A stretch of DNA of 64,000 bases from Candidatus Melainabacteria bacterium (GCA_902168245.1 CABHPA010000048.1:1-64000), one strand, 5' to 3'; shown: positions 46,488 to 56,686, counted from the stretch's first letter. Program-made: numbers and translations. Notes: a model not told the origin generated them from the sequence alone.

Positions 46488-46670
46488 ATGAATATGCAGG
46501 ATAAACGCTGCGGTTCCTGTGGTAGTCAGGATACGCGAATTAAGGAGTTTGAGATTCGACATGTCAACTCCAGAACCATGAAACTGAATTCGTCCGAGAA
46601 GCTGAAAGAGTTGGTTTGCCGCTCCTGTGATTGGCATATAACTTTGGAAACTGCGCCAGCCTTTGCGTAA
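46488..46670 (+). CDS. small zinc-ribbon protein
   Basis: 60 residues. Two CxxC knuckles (CGSC at 8-11 and CRSC at 44-47) separated by about 32 residues predict one bound zinc. The function is unknown; such proteins often bind nucleic acid or act as metallochaperones. The start may be the ATG at 46488 or 46494. A 22-base motif resembling one before galE lies directly upstream. Confidence 0.7.
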   Translation: MNMQDKRCGSCGSQDTRIKEFEIRHVNSRTMKLNSSEKLKELVCRSCDWHITLETAPAFA

Positions 46671-46725
46671 CCCATGTAACGTGAGGCGTTGCTTGGCGTT
46701 CATTCACAGTTCGTTAGTTTTATGT

Positions 46726-47958
46726 TTAGCTTGCGTTGATGAGTTTGTTTTCCGCACGGTTGTTCTGAAAGGTTGTATCGGCTGCTTTTTGTTGAATATA
46801 CACGTATTTCTTGCTGGGGATATTGCTGAACTGGTTATTGATCACGGTTAAACCGGGAAATACGCTATTTAACAGTGTGATGACCGGGGCGTTGCCGGTG
46901 AGGTTTGAAAACTTGTTGTCGGCAAATGAGACATGGGTTGGTACAGGCTTGAATCCGTCTGGAAAGGAATCTGCGCTGAAGCGGAAGCCCCCGCCGGTGT
47001 TATTGACCGTATTGTTTTTAAACGAAATGTTGTCGCCCCATTGAAACCCGGTGGATGAGCGTCCGTTGCTGTAACAGTTGACGGCGTTTCGGGCAATATT
47101 CTGGAATATGTTGTGGGAAACTTCCAGGTTATTGTAGCCTACGATTTCAATGCCGTCTGTGCTGCTGCTGCGAATGGCGTTATACCGGATGAAAACATTG
47201 GCGGCGCCCGACGTACGGCTGGCAAACTTGACCGAACCGCGCAAATAGTCGAAAGTGTTTCCCTGAAAGAGGTAATTCGCGCTGCCGCCGTGGACGGTAT
47301 CGTTGGATGTGGTGGTGACCTGGAAGACATTGTTGAAGTAATTTTGCGTGACCTGGCTGTTAAAACTGTTCACGCCGGGTACGGGATCGCGTTCTGTCGT
47401 TGTAATGCGAACTGCGGCGTTGCCGAAGCTGAAAAAGCGGTTCATATTGATGATTACCCCGTTGGAGGAGCCAAAATACAGCCCTTGATCAACCCATACC
47501 GGCGCTTGTGGATCGCTTGTGTAATTGGCCTGGTTGTAGACTCGACTGAGCCCGTAAAAGTCAAATCCTTTAATACTAATATTCCGGCTGAAGCGCGTAG
47601 AGAACAGGTATTCGGTGTTGAATCCCTGGGCCTTGATTAGAATCGCCGGATTGTTGCGCTCGGAAACCAGGGAAACGTTTTGCAGTCGATCGGCGCCAAT
47701 CCGTTTGCTGAGATAATATTTGCCGCCATCAAACTTCAGGAGCCAGGGCGTATTTTTATCCGTGCGGTTTGCCAGGTAGGTCAATGCGTTGTTAATCTGG
47801 GTAGAGGCGTCCCCTGTATTGTGAATGGTGACGGTGTGCGTTGTTGAGTCCACCGTGTAGGTCGGTGGGCAGGGGCTTTCCGCATGGGAAAACCCGGCCA
47901 TGCTGATCAGGGCCGTCAGTAAGAGTAGTCCTGTTTTCTGGCTGGGTGCGGCAATCAT
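46726..47958 (-). CDS. secreted right-handed beta-helix protein
   Basis: 410 residues. The signal peptide (1-26, GLLLLTALISMAGFSHA|ES) is followed by many Asn-rich rungs (VIINMNRFFSFGNAAVRI, NNLEVSHNIFQNIARNAV, ISFKNNTVNNTGGGF), the pattern of PbH1/NosD-type beta-helix repeats as in pectate lyases. No catalytic site is assigned. It is homologous to the truncated protein at 62797-64000 across the helix but lacks its C-terminal FnIII domain. GGAG lies 8 bases before the ATG. It may bind or cleave polysaccharide. Confidence 0.85.
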   Translation of the reverse strand: MIAAPSQKTGLLLLTALISMAGFSHAESPCPPTYTVDSTTHTVTIHNTGDASTQINNALTYLANRTDKNTPWLLKFDGGKYYLSKRIGADRLQNVSLVSERNNPAILIKAQGFNTEYLFSTRFSRNISIKGFDFYGLSRVYNQANYTSDPQAPVWVDQGLYFGSSNGVIINMNRFFSFGNAAVRITTTERDPVPGVNSFNSQVTQNYFNNVFQVTTTSNDTVHGGSANYLFQGNTFDYLRGSVKFASRTSGAANVFIRYNAIRSSSTDGIEIVGYNNLEVSHNIFQNIARNAVNCYSNGRSSTGFQWGDNISFKNNTVNNTGGGFRFSADSFPDGFKPVPTHVSFADNKFSNLTGNAPVITLLNSVFPGLTVINNQFSNIPSKKYVYIQQKAADTTFQNNRAENKLINAS

Positions 47959-48271
47959 GCATTTTACTCCATCAATACTCAACAGTCAGCTTAAAACCCA
48001 GATCCCTAAAGGCCCGAATGTTTTATGTCAAAGTAAATTCGGCTGCTTTCCCTGATTTCTTTGCCCTCATAGCTCTACCGTTATAATGTGCGATTTGGTT
48101 TGGTGTTAAACATGAGGTTGCAAATGTTGAAACACTTAAAATAATCCGGATTAAACGGATGAGCCGGAATTAATGTACTGATGACTCTCCGGCGGCTTTA
48201 GGGCCGAGCTTAGTATTTTGACACATTCGCATTTATGGCAGAGCTTCACTGTTTGGGCGAGAAAAAGCCCA
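47959..48271. other. non-coding gap
   Basis: About 310 bases with no supported gene, between two minus-strand secreted-protein genes. It should contain the beta-helix gene promoter; none is clear. Confidence 0.4.
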
Positions 48272-48299
48272 AAAGCCACCCCGTTTTGGAGTGGCTTTT
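48272..48299 (-). terminator. terminator of the tpsA pseudogene
   Basis: AAAAGCCAC/GTGGCTTTT with a 10-base loop is followed on the minus strand by GGGCTTTTTC. Confidence 0.75.
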
Positions 48300-48330
48300 G
48301 TAAGGCGTTGAGGTGATGAATGCAGCGGAG

Positions 48331-49728
48331 TTATGGAGTGTCCACGGTTCCCGCGAAACTGGTGGTGGACGGAAAGGTATTGGTGGTGAACCTTGGCCCG
48401 TCACTTTCGTTTGGACTAAAGAACGCGTCGCCGTTGGCGGTGATGGTGCCGGTGTTGGTGAATGCGCCGGTATTCGCCCTGCCGATGACAATCCCGCCGA
48501 TGGTGAGGGCAGGGTTATCCGCGCCAAGCTGACCGTTGCGATAGGTGAGCGCATCCGCCCCGATAATGCCTGCGTTGCTTAAACTCCGTCCCGCCAGCAA
48601 GTTGACGGTTGCCCCAATCTGCGCGCCGTTCAGGAACTTGGGCCAGTCAATCGGCGGGTTTTGATTCAACGGCGGATGGATATCATAGAAAATCAGGTTG
48701 GTTTCCATTTTTCCGGAACTGGTGTTGGTAATATCCTGCGCCGCTTTCATGATCAGGCTGCCCGCATGGGATGATTCATAAGCTGGCCCGGCGACCGTAA
48801 ACCCGGATAGCAATGCCTTATTGGGCGCAATGTTAATGAAGTCGCTATTGTTCACGATATCCACCGTGCTGGCTAGGGTGGTGCTGCCGCCGCTCCATAA
48901 TCCGCGGGTAATCACAATCTGGTTGTTGGTAATGGAGCCGTTGGCCAGCCATGAAATATGTCCTCCGCCCACCGCCATTTCCATATCGTGAAAGCCCTCC
49001 CCGATCAGGTGTACGCCAGGAGTCCACAGGGTACCGTTGGTTAAATCGCCGTTGTTGAGTATGGTGAGCGTGTTCATGTTGAAGAATAGCGGATTGGTAT
49101 TGGCGTTCACGATATTGTTCGTGAGTGCCAGGGTAGCCGTGCTGGATAGCACCAGGTTACTGGCGGATTCCGCATCGGCCAGGGTATCCCCTGCGGTTCC
49201 GGATGGATTGCCTACCGTGCGAATCAGGGTGTCCGCGATGCGGCCGGTCAGCGTGTCGCGCGTGTTGCCATCCCCGGTACTCTGGGTGAAGAGGATGCCG
49301 TTTTCCGCATGGCGGATGTATTCGTTCTGACGAGTGGCAAGAAGGGGATTGTCGCTGCCAGTGGTCAGACTTCCGGGTGTGGCGGGGGTTCCTCCTGTCA
49401 CGGTGGAGTTTACCCCGTTTTGCACCGTAATTTGCCGAAAGGCTGCGACCCCGCTGGTTCCCGTTCCGCCCGCCTTGGCCGAGAAATTCTGCCCGGCTCC
49501 GAATGTGGCCGGGGTGGGGGTAATAATGGCCCCTGCCGCGCCGCCGGTGCCGCCTGCTCCTGCCGTTGCGCTGGCATTGGCGATCGGTGCGCCGAAGTTG
49601 GAAAAGGATTGGGCGTCGGCCCAGCCATTGCCGCCGCGACCCCCTTGCCCGCCGTTGGCCTGGGTGCTACCCCCTCCAGTCAGGTTGGCGTTTCCGCTGA
49701 AGGCGATTAATCCGCCCTGCCCACCGGT
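48331..49728 (-). pseudogene. tpsA fragment 3: C-terminal part
   Basis: Open from just after the TGA to the natural stop (466 codons). It begins TGGQGGLIAFSGNANLTGGG, a direct continuation of the repeat. A GTG at 49425 is the first plausible but probably unused start. Confidence 0.65.
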
Positions 49729-50718
49729 TCAGCCGTTATTGGCCGTGGCTGACGCACTGGCGACCGGGTTGGGATTCGCCGCGTTGCCAATCTCAATATC
49801 GAAGGCGTTCGCATGACTTCCACCACCGCCTGTACCCCCATTGGCCTGTATGCTCCCGGTGTTGGAACCCGTATTGTAGCTAAGCGCGATAACGCCGCCT
49901 TGCCCGCCATTGCCTGCAATCGGGGTGGAAACTATATTGATGCTTTTCCCGGTGCCGGTCGAACCGGAGCGGCTTTGGGCCAGTGAACCCGCCCCGCCAT
50001 TGGCCTGGATCAGGTTGGTGTTGTTCACCTGGTTCATGGCGTTCAGAATGATTGTGCCGCCGCTGCCACCGTTGGCGCCGTTGCCGTTTACGTCAAACAC
50101 GCCGTCCGGGCTGGTGCCGCCATTGGCCCGAATGGCGCCGCTGTTGGATACGTTCCGGACGGCGGCGATGAGCACCGTGCCGCCATCCTTGTTGAATGCC
50201 CCGTTCGCTTCAATGGTGCCACGGTTCAGCACATCGGCCTCGTTGAATGATACGATTTGCGCGTTGCGGTTGTTGAGGTTGTTTTTCTCCGTAGCGGAAA
50301 GCATGTCGCTGTCGGCGTTGTTGATAACGGTTGTGGTCGGGTTGGTTTGCCCGGTGGCGACCAGGCGAATGGTTCCGCCCCGGAAATCTGCGGAGGTTGG
50401 GGTGGCGAACAGCACGTTCTGCATGGTGGCCGTGTCATGGGTGCCGCTACCGGCGGTAATGGGGCCGGGAACGGGATTGTTCGCCAGGTTTGGGTTGGCG
50501 CTCATCACTGCCGCGTCGCCGTTGTCAGGTTTAAAATCGGTGGAGGCGGTGCCGTTGGCCCGTAAAATACCCTGGTTATTAATGGCGCTGCCTTCAATAT
50601 TGATAATATTGGTGTCAAAGGTTCCCGCGACCTTGCCGGAGGTATCCACCAGCGAGCCGAGTTGAAAAATCGACCGTGTCGGTCGCGTTAATATTGACCG
50701 AGCCGCCGTCACCGCCAA
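49729..50718 (-). pseudogene. tpsA fragment 2: central Gly/Asn-rich beta-helix repeats
   Basis: In the frame of fragment 3. The first 15 or so codons of the open frame are an out-of-frame overlap with fragment 1; native sequence starts near QLGSLVDTSG. It ends at the in-frame TGA. Confidence 0.65.
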
Positions 50719-51229
50719 AGCCCTGGGCCGTAATTTTGGCCGTGGGGCCAGCCGTCATGCCGCCCACGTTAAATTGCACCAGTCCACCGTTGGCGCCGTT
50801 GGCGAAAATGCTGCCGTTCTGAAATAAATATGCCGAATCCACGAAAACCTTGCCGCCGTTTCCGGTGTAAAGTGCGCCGTTGCGTACGGCGCTCACGTCA
50901 ATATTGCCGTCAAAACGAATGACATTGCCGGGCGCGCGAAAATAGAGCGTTCCCCCGTTGCCGGTGGGAACCTTTCCCGCATCGCTTTCCAGTCCCCGAA
51001 CCAAATCGCCCGAATGGAGCCAAAGCCCGCCCCCGCCGGAATTCTGGAAGGTGGTTCGGGAGCCGGGTGTGTTGAAATAAGTGCCGGATTGGATATCCCG
51101 GCCATCGTTAATGGAATTGAGATCGCCCGGCCCGCCTAGGGCAATGGGTGGATTGAGCGTGGCAAGCGCAACACTTAACGCCAAGGAAACCGCGCCAGTA
51201 TACAACGCGTTTTTCACGACAACTTTCAT
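50615..51229 (-). pseudogene. tpsA fragment 1: signal peptide and N-terminal secretion domain
   Basis: As read, 204 codons. The last residues after VDFS are out of frame. The native frame ends at the T5 tract. Confidence 0.65.
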
Positions 51230-51468
51230 TCAATGCCTCTCCTCAAAAATCGATGTTTGCTACCCAAAACAAATGGCTTAGTAAAATGTATACAATTGGT
51301 TGATCGCCTTTAGCGCTGAAAGCTAATTTATTTATTTAGTCTATACACTATGCTAGTAAAAATAATGAAACACCATTGGCTAATTGAATATTAGTCGATG
51401 GTCTAGTTTTTGGGTTTTAAGAATGGCCACCTCTGCAATGTATTGTTAGCTGTTTCCCCTTTATAACA
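51230..51468. promoter_or_regulatory. divergent tpsA/tpsB promoter region
   Basis: AT-rich (TTTATTTATTTAG, TATACACTATGCTAG), suited to -10 elements in both directions, but no pair is certain. Confidence 0.35.
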
Positions 51469-53373
51469 ATGGGGCAGGCGGAGACATCAACATCATTCCG
51501 CAGCGTATGCATTTATTCACAACATGAGACGGTTTCTTTGAGGATTGATAACGGCAATTGGGAGGATTTGGCTTGTCGGGGGCTGATAATGGCTGGCGTT
51601 ACGATGGCGTTGAATATGCCCAACGCTGTTTTCGCACAAGTTCGAACCGATAGCCAATCCGTTCCCGGTCAGTTGAATCCGGGGTTGCTCACGCCATCCA
51701 ACGTCGTGCCCGATCAGTCTCAGACCGGAAAAAGAAAGCAGCCTTCCCCTTTGGATGAGGTTCAGTTGGATTTGCCTGAAATCAAGCAGGCGCCGCAGCC
51801 CCAGTCCCCCCCGTTTCTGGTGCGGCAAATCCGGGTGCAGGGCGTTACTTTACTGACGCCGGAGGAAATGAAAGATCTGGCGGCGCCTTACGTGGGCCGG
51901 GAAGAAACATTGGAGCAATTGGGCAAGCTGGTGGAATCCATTACCGAAGCGTATCGCAAACGGGGCTACCTGACTACGGAGGCTTATATTCCCCCCCAGG
52001 AGATCCAGAACGGCGAAATGACCATTGGGGTGCAGGAAGGTTATGTGGGGCAGATTTCCATTGAAGGGAGCCGGTTTTATAATCCGCGGTTAATTCGGCG
52101 CTCCATTCGGCTGAAGCCTGGCAAGTTGTTGAATTTTCGCATCCTGGAAAGGGATTTGAACCAGTTGAACCGGTTTAACGACGGCTTTAAGGTAAAGGCG
52201 TTCCTTTCGGCGGGCGATCAACCGGGACAGACCCATATTTGTATCCGGGTAGCCGAAAAGCAACCGTTCCAGATGTCGGGTACTTACGATAACCAGGGAC
52301 GTCCGTTTATCGGTTGGTACCGCGGTGGGGTGGAATTCCGCAACGATAGTCTCACCACATTGGGCGATCGTCTGTATGGCCGTTGGATTGGCGCGCAGGG
52401 AACCCAGATTGCCATGGGTTCCTATACGCTGCCGCTCAATCGCTTCGGCACCGAATTATCCACCAGTTTTGCCTACAGCCGGGTGCATGTCATGTTGCCG
52501 GTTGAGCAGCCGCCGTTGATTATCGGCAAGGCGTATAACACCACAGTCACGTTAAGCCAGCCGCTGGGCCGGGAGCGGCGCTGGACGACTGATGTGGGCC
52601 TTAATTTTCAGCAGGTGAGCAGTTATTTTGACGGGGATAAGACCTCGTATGTGGATATTCGCGCCCTTCAACACGGTTTGACCTATAGCCGGTACGACCG
52701 CTTGGGGCGCACGTACGCCAGGGCGCAAAACACGTTCGCCTTCCATATGGGCGGAAATAACAGCACGGTCAGCTTCTGGAAAGTGGAAGGGTTTTTCAAC
52801 CGGCTGGTAACTTTGCCGAAGGGAAATTTGCTGATTTTAAAAGCCTATACCCAAATGACGCCGGATGCGTTGCCCGCTTCCGAGCAATTCCAGATTGGGG
52901 GCGAAAACACGGTGCGGGGCTATACGGAAGGCTTGCTAATCGGGGATCGCGGGGTAAACCTGGGCGTTGAGGATCGGTTCCCGATTCCGGGGCTGAAAAA
53001 AATCAGCCCCTGGTTGGGAAGCCGCATTCAGGGCGTGATTTTTTACGATTTCGGCAAGGTTTGGCTGGATCATAGCAACGTCAATTTCGTGGGCGGGGTA
53101 TCGGATACCTCCCAGCGAACGTTTTTGCAAAGTGTGGGCTTTGGTTGCCGGGCGCAATTAACCCGGTTTTTGCAGGGCTTTATTGACGTGGGTTTTGGTT
53201 TGAACAACCGCAAGGATGTGGAGCCGGAGCGTCGTCAGCCGACGGCGCGGGTGCATTTTGGCATTCGTACTGATCTGCTGCCGGAAAACTACCGGATGCG
53301 TAGCCGGAATGTGACCACTTTTTACCCGTATTACCGGACTCATCCCAACCATGTGTCGTTGATTCGCCGATAA
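51469..53373 (+). CDS. TpsB outer-membrane transporter (FhaC/ShlB family)
   Basis: 634 residues as called. After a poorly defined leader come a linker, a POTRA_2 domain (about 118-200, FLVRQIRVQGVTLLTPEEM...TTEAYIPPQEI), a second POTRA-like unit, then a 16-strand barrel. The conserved L6 motif is NTVRGYTEG (about 481-489), and the protein ends in RIRR-type residues. It moves its TpsA partner, here the broken gene divergent to it, across the outer membrane. The true start is uncertain: 51469 has no ribosome site and gives a long pre-region before a hydrophobic stretch (LIMAGVTMALNMPNAVFA). Confidence 0.88.
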   Translation: MGQAETSTSFRSVCIYSQHETVSLRIDNGNWEDLACRGLIMAGVTMALNMPNAVFAQVRTDSQSVPGQLNPGLLTPSNVVPDQSQTGKRKQPSPLDEVQLDLPEIKQAPQPQSPPFLVRQIRVQGVTLLTPEEMKDLAAPYVGREETLEQLGKLVESITEAYRKRGYLTTEAYIPPQEIQNGEMTIGVQEGYVGQISIEGSRFYNPRLIRRSIRLKPGKLLNFRILERDLNQLNRFNDGFKVKAFLSAGDQPGQTHICIRVAEKQPFQMSGTYDNQGRPFIGWYRGGVEFRNDSLTTLGDRLYGRWIGAQGTQIAMGSYTLPLNRFGTELSTSFAYSRVHVMLPVEQPPLIIGKAYNTTVTLSQPLGRERRWTTDVGLNFQQVSSYFDGDKTSYVDIRALQHGLTYSRYDRLGRTYARAQNTFAFHMGGNNSTVSFWKVEGFFNRLVTLPKGNLLILKAYTQMTPDALPASEQFQIGGENTVRGYTEGLLIGDRGVNLGVEDRFPIPGLKKISPWLGSRIQGVIFYDFGKVWLDHSNVNFVGGVSDTSQRTFLQSVGFGCRAQLTRFLQGFIDVGFGLNNRKDVEPERRQPTARVHFGIRTDLLPENYRMRSRNVTTFYPYYRTHPNHVSLIRR

Positions 53374-53553
53374 ACGATTGGCAGACCCGGTTTTAGTGAT
53401 CTGAATATCGCATTGATTGAAAGAAATTCTTTTATTTCTGTTTGTTTTTGGTAATGTCTATTTTGAGATGATTACGCATTGACTCGGTTGAGGGGCCGGG
53501 CTGTTTGCGCTGGTGACGTGTTTTTTGATTTTGTATGAAATGAGGGGGCTGTT

Positions 53554-56271
53554 ATGGGATCCGCGACGAAAAAGATTTATCTTTTTAACGAAGGCAACGC
53601 CTACATGAAAGAATTGCTGGGCAGCAAGGGGGCAAATCTGGCCGAAATGGCGCGGGCAGGTTTGCCGGTGCCGCCGGGCTTTACCATTACCACCGAGGTG
53701 TGCAATGCGTACCTGAGTCAGGGAGAGCGTTTTCCCGAAGACTTGATGCCCCAGGTTCGCCTGGCCCTGGAATCGGTGGAGCAGGCCATGCAACGTCGTT
53801 TTGGCGACCCGCAGAATCCGCTGTTGGTTTCCGTGAGGTCGGGAGCAAAAATTTCCATGCCGGGCATGATGGAAACTGTGTTGAACCTGGGGCTGAACAA
53901 GCAGACCTTGCAAGGCTTGATCCATCAATCCGGCAGCGAGCGTTTTGCCTACGATACTTACCGCCGTTTTATCCAGATGTTTGGCAGTGTGGTGCTGAAT
54001 ATTAACAAGGATTATTTTGAGGACATCCTGAACCATCGGAAACGGCAATTGAATATTCGGGACGATGCGGATCTCGACGCACAGACCTTGCGGGACATTG
54101 CGGAGACGTTCAAGGAAATCGTGCAGGACAAAACCGGGCGTCCCTTTCCTGAAGATCCCATGTCGCAGCTTCAGCAAGCCATTGAAGCGGTTTTTCGCTC
54201 ATGGAATATTCCGCGCGCGGTGGCGTATCGCAATTATATGCGGATTGAGCATGATTTAGGCACCGCTGTGAACGTGCAGGCCATGGTGTTCGGCAATATG
54301 GGAGAGGATTCAGCCACCGGGGTGGCCTTTACCCGAAATCCCGCCACCGGGGAAAAGGAGCTTTACGGGGAGTACCTGCGTAACGCGCAGGGCGAGGACG
54401 TGGTGGCCGGGATTCGCACACCGCAGAAAATAGCGGAGATGGCCCGCGAAATGCCCGCCTTGTACGAAGCGTTTTCGGAAATTGCTTACCGGCTGGAACA
54501 CCATTACATGGACGTGCAGGATATGGAATTCACCATTGAGAAAGGTCGCTTGTTCATGCTGCAAACCCGAACGGGTAAGCGCACGATTCAGGCGGCGGTC
54601 AAAATTGCGGTGGATTTTGTGAACGAGGGCATTCTCACGCCGGAGGACGCCTTGCTGCGGATTGACGCCAACCAGTTGCCCCAGTTGCTCTTGCCCGCAT
54701 TTAACCCGGCGGCCATGGAACAGGCCCGTAAAACGAACCGCTTGTTGGCGACCGGGTTGAACGCTTCACCGGGTGCGGCGACCGGCACGATCGTTTTTGA
54801 TCCGGAAGAGGCCGAAGCGCTGGCAGCTACCGGGAAAAAGGTGATCCTCGTTCGGACGGAAACCTGCCCGGATGACGTACAAGGCATGATTGCAGCCCAG
54901 GGCATATTGACCACCCGGGGCGGCAATACCAGCCATGCCGCCGTGGTGGCCAGGGGAATGGGCAGGCCTTGCATTACCGGCTGCGAACGTTGTCGTATTG
55001 ATCAGAAAGCGGGTATTTTGCGGATAGGCGAGCGCTTATTTCGCAAGGGCGATGTGATTTCACTGGATGGCGCCACGGGCGAGGTGTTTGAAGGCGCCAT
55101 CCCGACCGAAAGGCCTAACCTGGGGCCGGAGCTGGAAATTTTGCTGCAATGGGCGGATGAAACCCGTACCCTGGGTGTGAGGGCCAACGCGGACACCCCG
55201 GTGGATGCTCGCAAGGCGCTGGAACTAGGCGCCAAAGGGATCGGGCTGTGTCGGACGGAGCATATGTTTATGGCCCAGGAGCGCTTACCCGTGGTTCATG
55301 AAATGATTCTGGCGGAAAGCGCGGAAGCCAGGAAAGCTGCCCTGGATCAATTAATGCCGATGCAGCTTGAGGATTTTAAGGGGATTTTCAGGGCCATGGC
55401 GGGGCATCCGGTTACGATTCGGTTATTGGACCCGCCGCTGCATGAATTCCTGCCCAACCGGGAGGAGTTGCGGCTGGAGCTGGAACGTGTCCGTCAGGCG
55501 GATCCATATCGAGACGAGGTGCAACGAAAGGCCCAGATCCTGAAAAAAGTGACGGAACTGGCCGAAGTCAACCCGATGATGGGCTTTCGTGGTTGCAGGC
55601 TGGGGCTGGTCTACCCGGAAATTTATGAAATGCAGGTGTGCGCCATTTTTGAGGCCGCCTGCGATCTGGTGGCCGATCGGGTTGCCGTTCAGCCTGAAAT
55701 TATGTTGCCGCTGATTGGGCATGTGAGTGAGCTGAAATGGCTGCGGGAACATTTGGAGGCCGTCGCGATGGGCGTGATGGAGCGGCGGGGGATCTGGCTC
55801 CATTACTTGTTCGGCACCATGATCGAGGTGCCTCGCGCCGCCCTGACCGCGGATGAAATTGCCCAGTACGCCGAGTTCTTCAGCTTTGGCACCAATGACC
55901 TGACTCAGTTGACTATGGGTTACAGCCGGGATGATGCGGAGGGGCGTTTTCTGTTGAAATACCTGGAAAAAGGGATTCTGAAGGAGAACCCGTTTGAAGT
56001 GCTGGATGAAGCCGGCGTGGGCCAACTGATTGAAATGGCGCGCGAAAAAGGCCGGATTATGCGCCCGAACCTGAAGCTGGGGATTTGCGGGGAGCATGGC
56101 GGAGAAAGCCGAAGCGTGCAATTCAGTCATCATGTGGGGTTGGATTACGTGAGTTGTTCGCCGTTTCGAGTGCCAGTCGCCAGGCTTGCCGCCGCGCAAG
56201 CCGCTATTTCTGCAAGGGCGAGAAGGATCGCGCTGGAATCTGCCACCGGCATTTTGCTGACAGAACCTTGA
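53554..56271 (+). CDS. ppdK: pyruvate, phosphate dikinase
   Basis: 905 residues, full length. It interconverts pyruvate, ATP and Pi with PEP, AMP and PPi. The N-terminal ATP-grasp part has LLGSKGANLAEMARAGLPVPPGFTITTE and SVRSGAKISMPGMMETVLNLG; the central swivelling domain has the phospho-His in TTRGGNTSHAAVVARGMGRPC; the C-terminal PEP domain has GFRGCRLG, FGTNDLTQLTMGYSRDDA and GICGEHGG. The catalytic segment reads GGNTSH where most have GGMTSH. GAGGGGG precedes the ATG. It is monocistronic. Confidence 0.97.
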   Translation: MGSATKKIYLFNEGNAYMKELLGSKGANLAEMARAGLPVPPGFTITTEVCNAYLSQGERFPEDLMPQVRLALESVEQAMQRRFGDPQNPLLVSVRSGAKISMPGMMETVLNLGLNKQTLQGLIHQSGSERFAYDTYRRFIQMFGSVVLNINKDYFEDILNHRKRQLNIRDDADLDAQTLRDIAETFKEIVQDKTGRPFPEDPMSQLQQAIEAVFRSWNIPRAVAYRNYMRIEHDLGTAVNVQAMVFGNMGEDSATGVAFTRNPATGEKELYGEYLRNAQGEDVVAGIRTPQKIAEMAREMPALYEAFSEIAYRLEHHYMDVQDMEFTIEKGRLFMLQTRTGKRTIQAAVKIAVDFVNEGILTPEDALLRIDANQLPQLLLPAFNPAAMEQARKTNRLLATGLNASPGAATGTIVFDPEEAEALAATGKKVILVRTETCPDDVQGMIAAQGILTTRGGNTSHAAVVARGMGRPCITGCERCRIDQKAGILRIGERLFRKGDVISLDGATGEVFEGAIPTERPNLGPELEILLQWADETRTLGVRANADTPVDARKALELGAKGIGLCRTEHMFMAQERLPVVHEMILAESAEARKAALDQLMPMQLEDFKGIFRAMAGHPVTIRLLDPPLHEFLPNREELRLELERVRQADPYRDEVQRKAQILKKVTELAEVNPMMGFRGCRLGLVYPEIYEMQVCAIFEAACDLVADRVAVQPEIMLPLIGHVSELKWLREHLEAVAMGVMERRGIWLHYLFGTMIEVPRAALTADEIAQYAEFFSFGTNDLTQLTMGYSRDDAEGRFLLKYLEKGILKENPFEVLDEAGVGQLIEMAREKGRIMRPNLKLGICGEHGGESRSVQFSHHVGLDYVSCSPFRVPVARLAAAQAAISARARRIALESATGILLTEP

Positions 56272-56292
56272 AGCTGATCACGGGTGAGAATC

Positions 56293-56320
56293 GGCGCCGG
56301 TTGAGCAATGAACCGGCGCC
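56293..56320 (+). terminator. GC-rich hairpin after ppdK
   Basis: A perfect 10-base stem GGCGCCGGTT/AACCGGCGCC with an 8-base loop, 20 bases after the stop. There is no T-run, so termination is likely but not assured. Confidence 0.5.
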
Positions 56321-56645
56321 ATCACAGAAGTCGGTTAGGCCTTATATTCCGATGCAGGCATTGGGACTGAAGTGCTGAAACTGTGGAATATCTTCGCTTG
56401 GCTTGGCTCTGGAACGACATGAACCCATGTTGTCCGGGTAGGGTTGGGAGACTTGAAAACAGTCTGGAGAACGGGCAACACCGTATGCGATCGCTTGATT
56501 TTGGATTCAACGCGGTTGGGCTGGCGGCCCCAAATCTGCCAAACGGTATATTATCAATGCGGGCTGAATGCAGACCTTCTTGAGCGGTATGAAAGAGTAG
56601 GAATGATTAAAATGGGGTTTGTTTTTCCCAAGATTGAAAAAAGGC
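56321..56645. other. non-coding gap
   Basis: No gene is supported between ppdK and the sulfur operon. The short plus-strand frames here (for example 56383-56583) have neither ribosome sites nor protein-like composition. Confidence 0.4.
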
Positions 56646-56686
56646 TTGAAAGCATTCAAAAAATAATATATATTGATAGTTGAATG
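56646..56686 (+). promoter_or_regulatory. promoter and overlapping dyad operator of the ArsR-sulfur operon
   Basis: TTGAAA (56646-56651), 17 bases and TATATT (56669-56674) form the core promoter. A nested dyad covers it: CATTCAA (56653-56659), AATATATATT (56665-56674) and TTGAATG (56680-56686), all centred on the same point. A bound dimer would block RNA polymerase, fitting autorepression by the ArsR-family gene that follows. Confidence 0.75.

Larger units (their letters stand above)
48331..51229 (-). pseudogene. TpsA-like secreted exoprotein, disrupted by a frameshift and an in-frame stop
   Basis: Restoring two sites gives one protein of about 965 residues. It has a signal peptide (MKVVVKNALYTGAVSLALSVALATLN), an N-terminal part resembling the haemagglutination-activity/TPS domain (GGTLYFRAPGNVIRFDGNIDVSA), then Gly/Asn-rich beta-helix repeats (IQANGG.GG, GGSGGTIILNA, GTIEANGAF). 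Lesion 1: five A at 50665-50669 (T5 in the gene); four would keep the frame. Lesion 2: TGA at 49729-49731 inside a Gly-rich repeat, beyond which the same frame continues for 466 codons. GGAGAGG precedes the ATG. It is divergent from the tpsB gene, forming a two-partner secretion locus. Two recent lesions mean decay, variable expression or sequencing error. Confidence 0.75.

Noticed and set aside
49729-49731. Reassignment of TGA to Gly (as in Gracilibacteria)
   Set aside because: Several well-defined genes in the window end at TGA with correct family length, so TGA is a normal stop here.
49309-50665. Long plus-strand open frames opposite the exoprotein gene
   Set aside because: Pro/Ala/Val-rich mirror images of Gly/Asn-rich repeats on the other strand, with no domain or signal.
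48331-51229. Gly-rich PE_PGRS-like protein family
   Set aside because: The signal peptide, beta-helix repeats and divergent FhaC-type transporter point to a two-partner secretion exoprotein instead.
56383-56583. 66-codon plus-strand open frame between ppdK and the ArsR operon
   Set aside because: It has no ribosome site and a composition unlike neighbouring proteins, and overlaps other equally weak frames.
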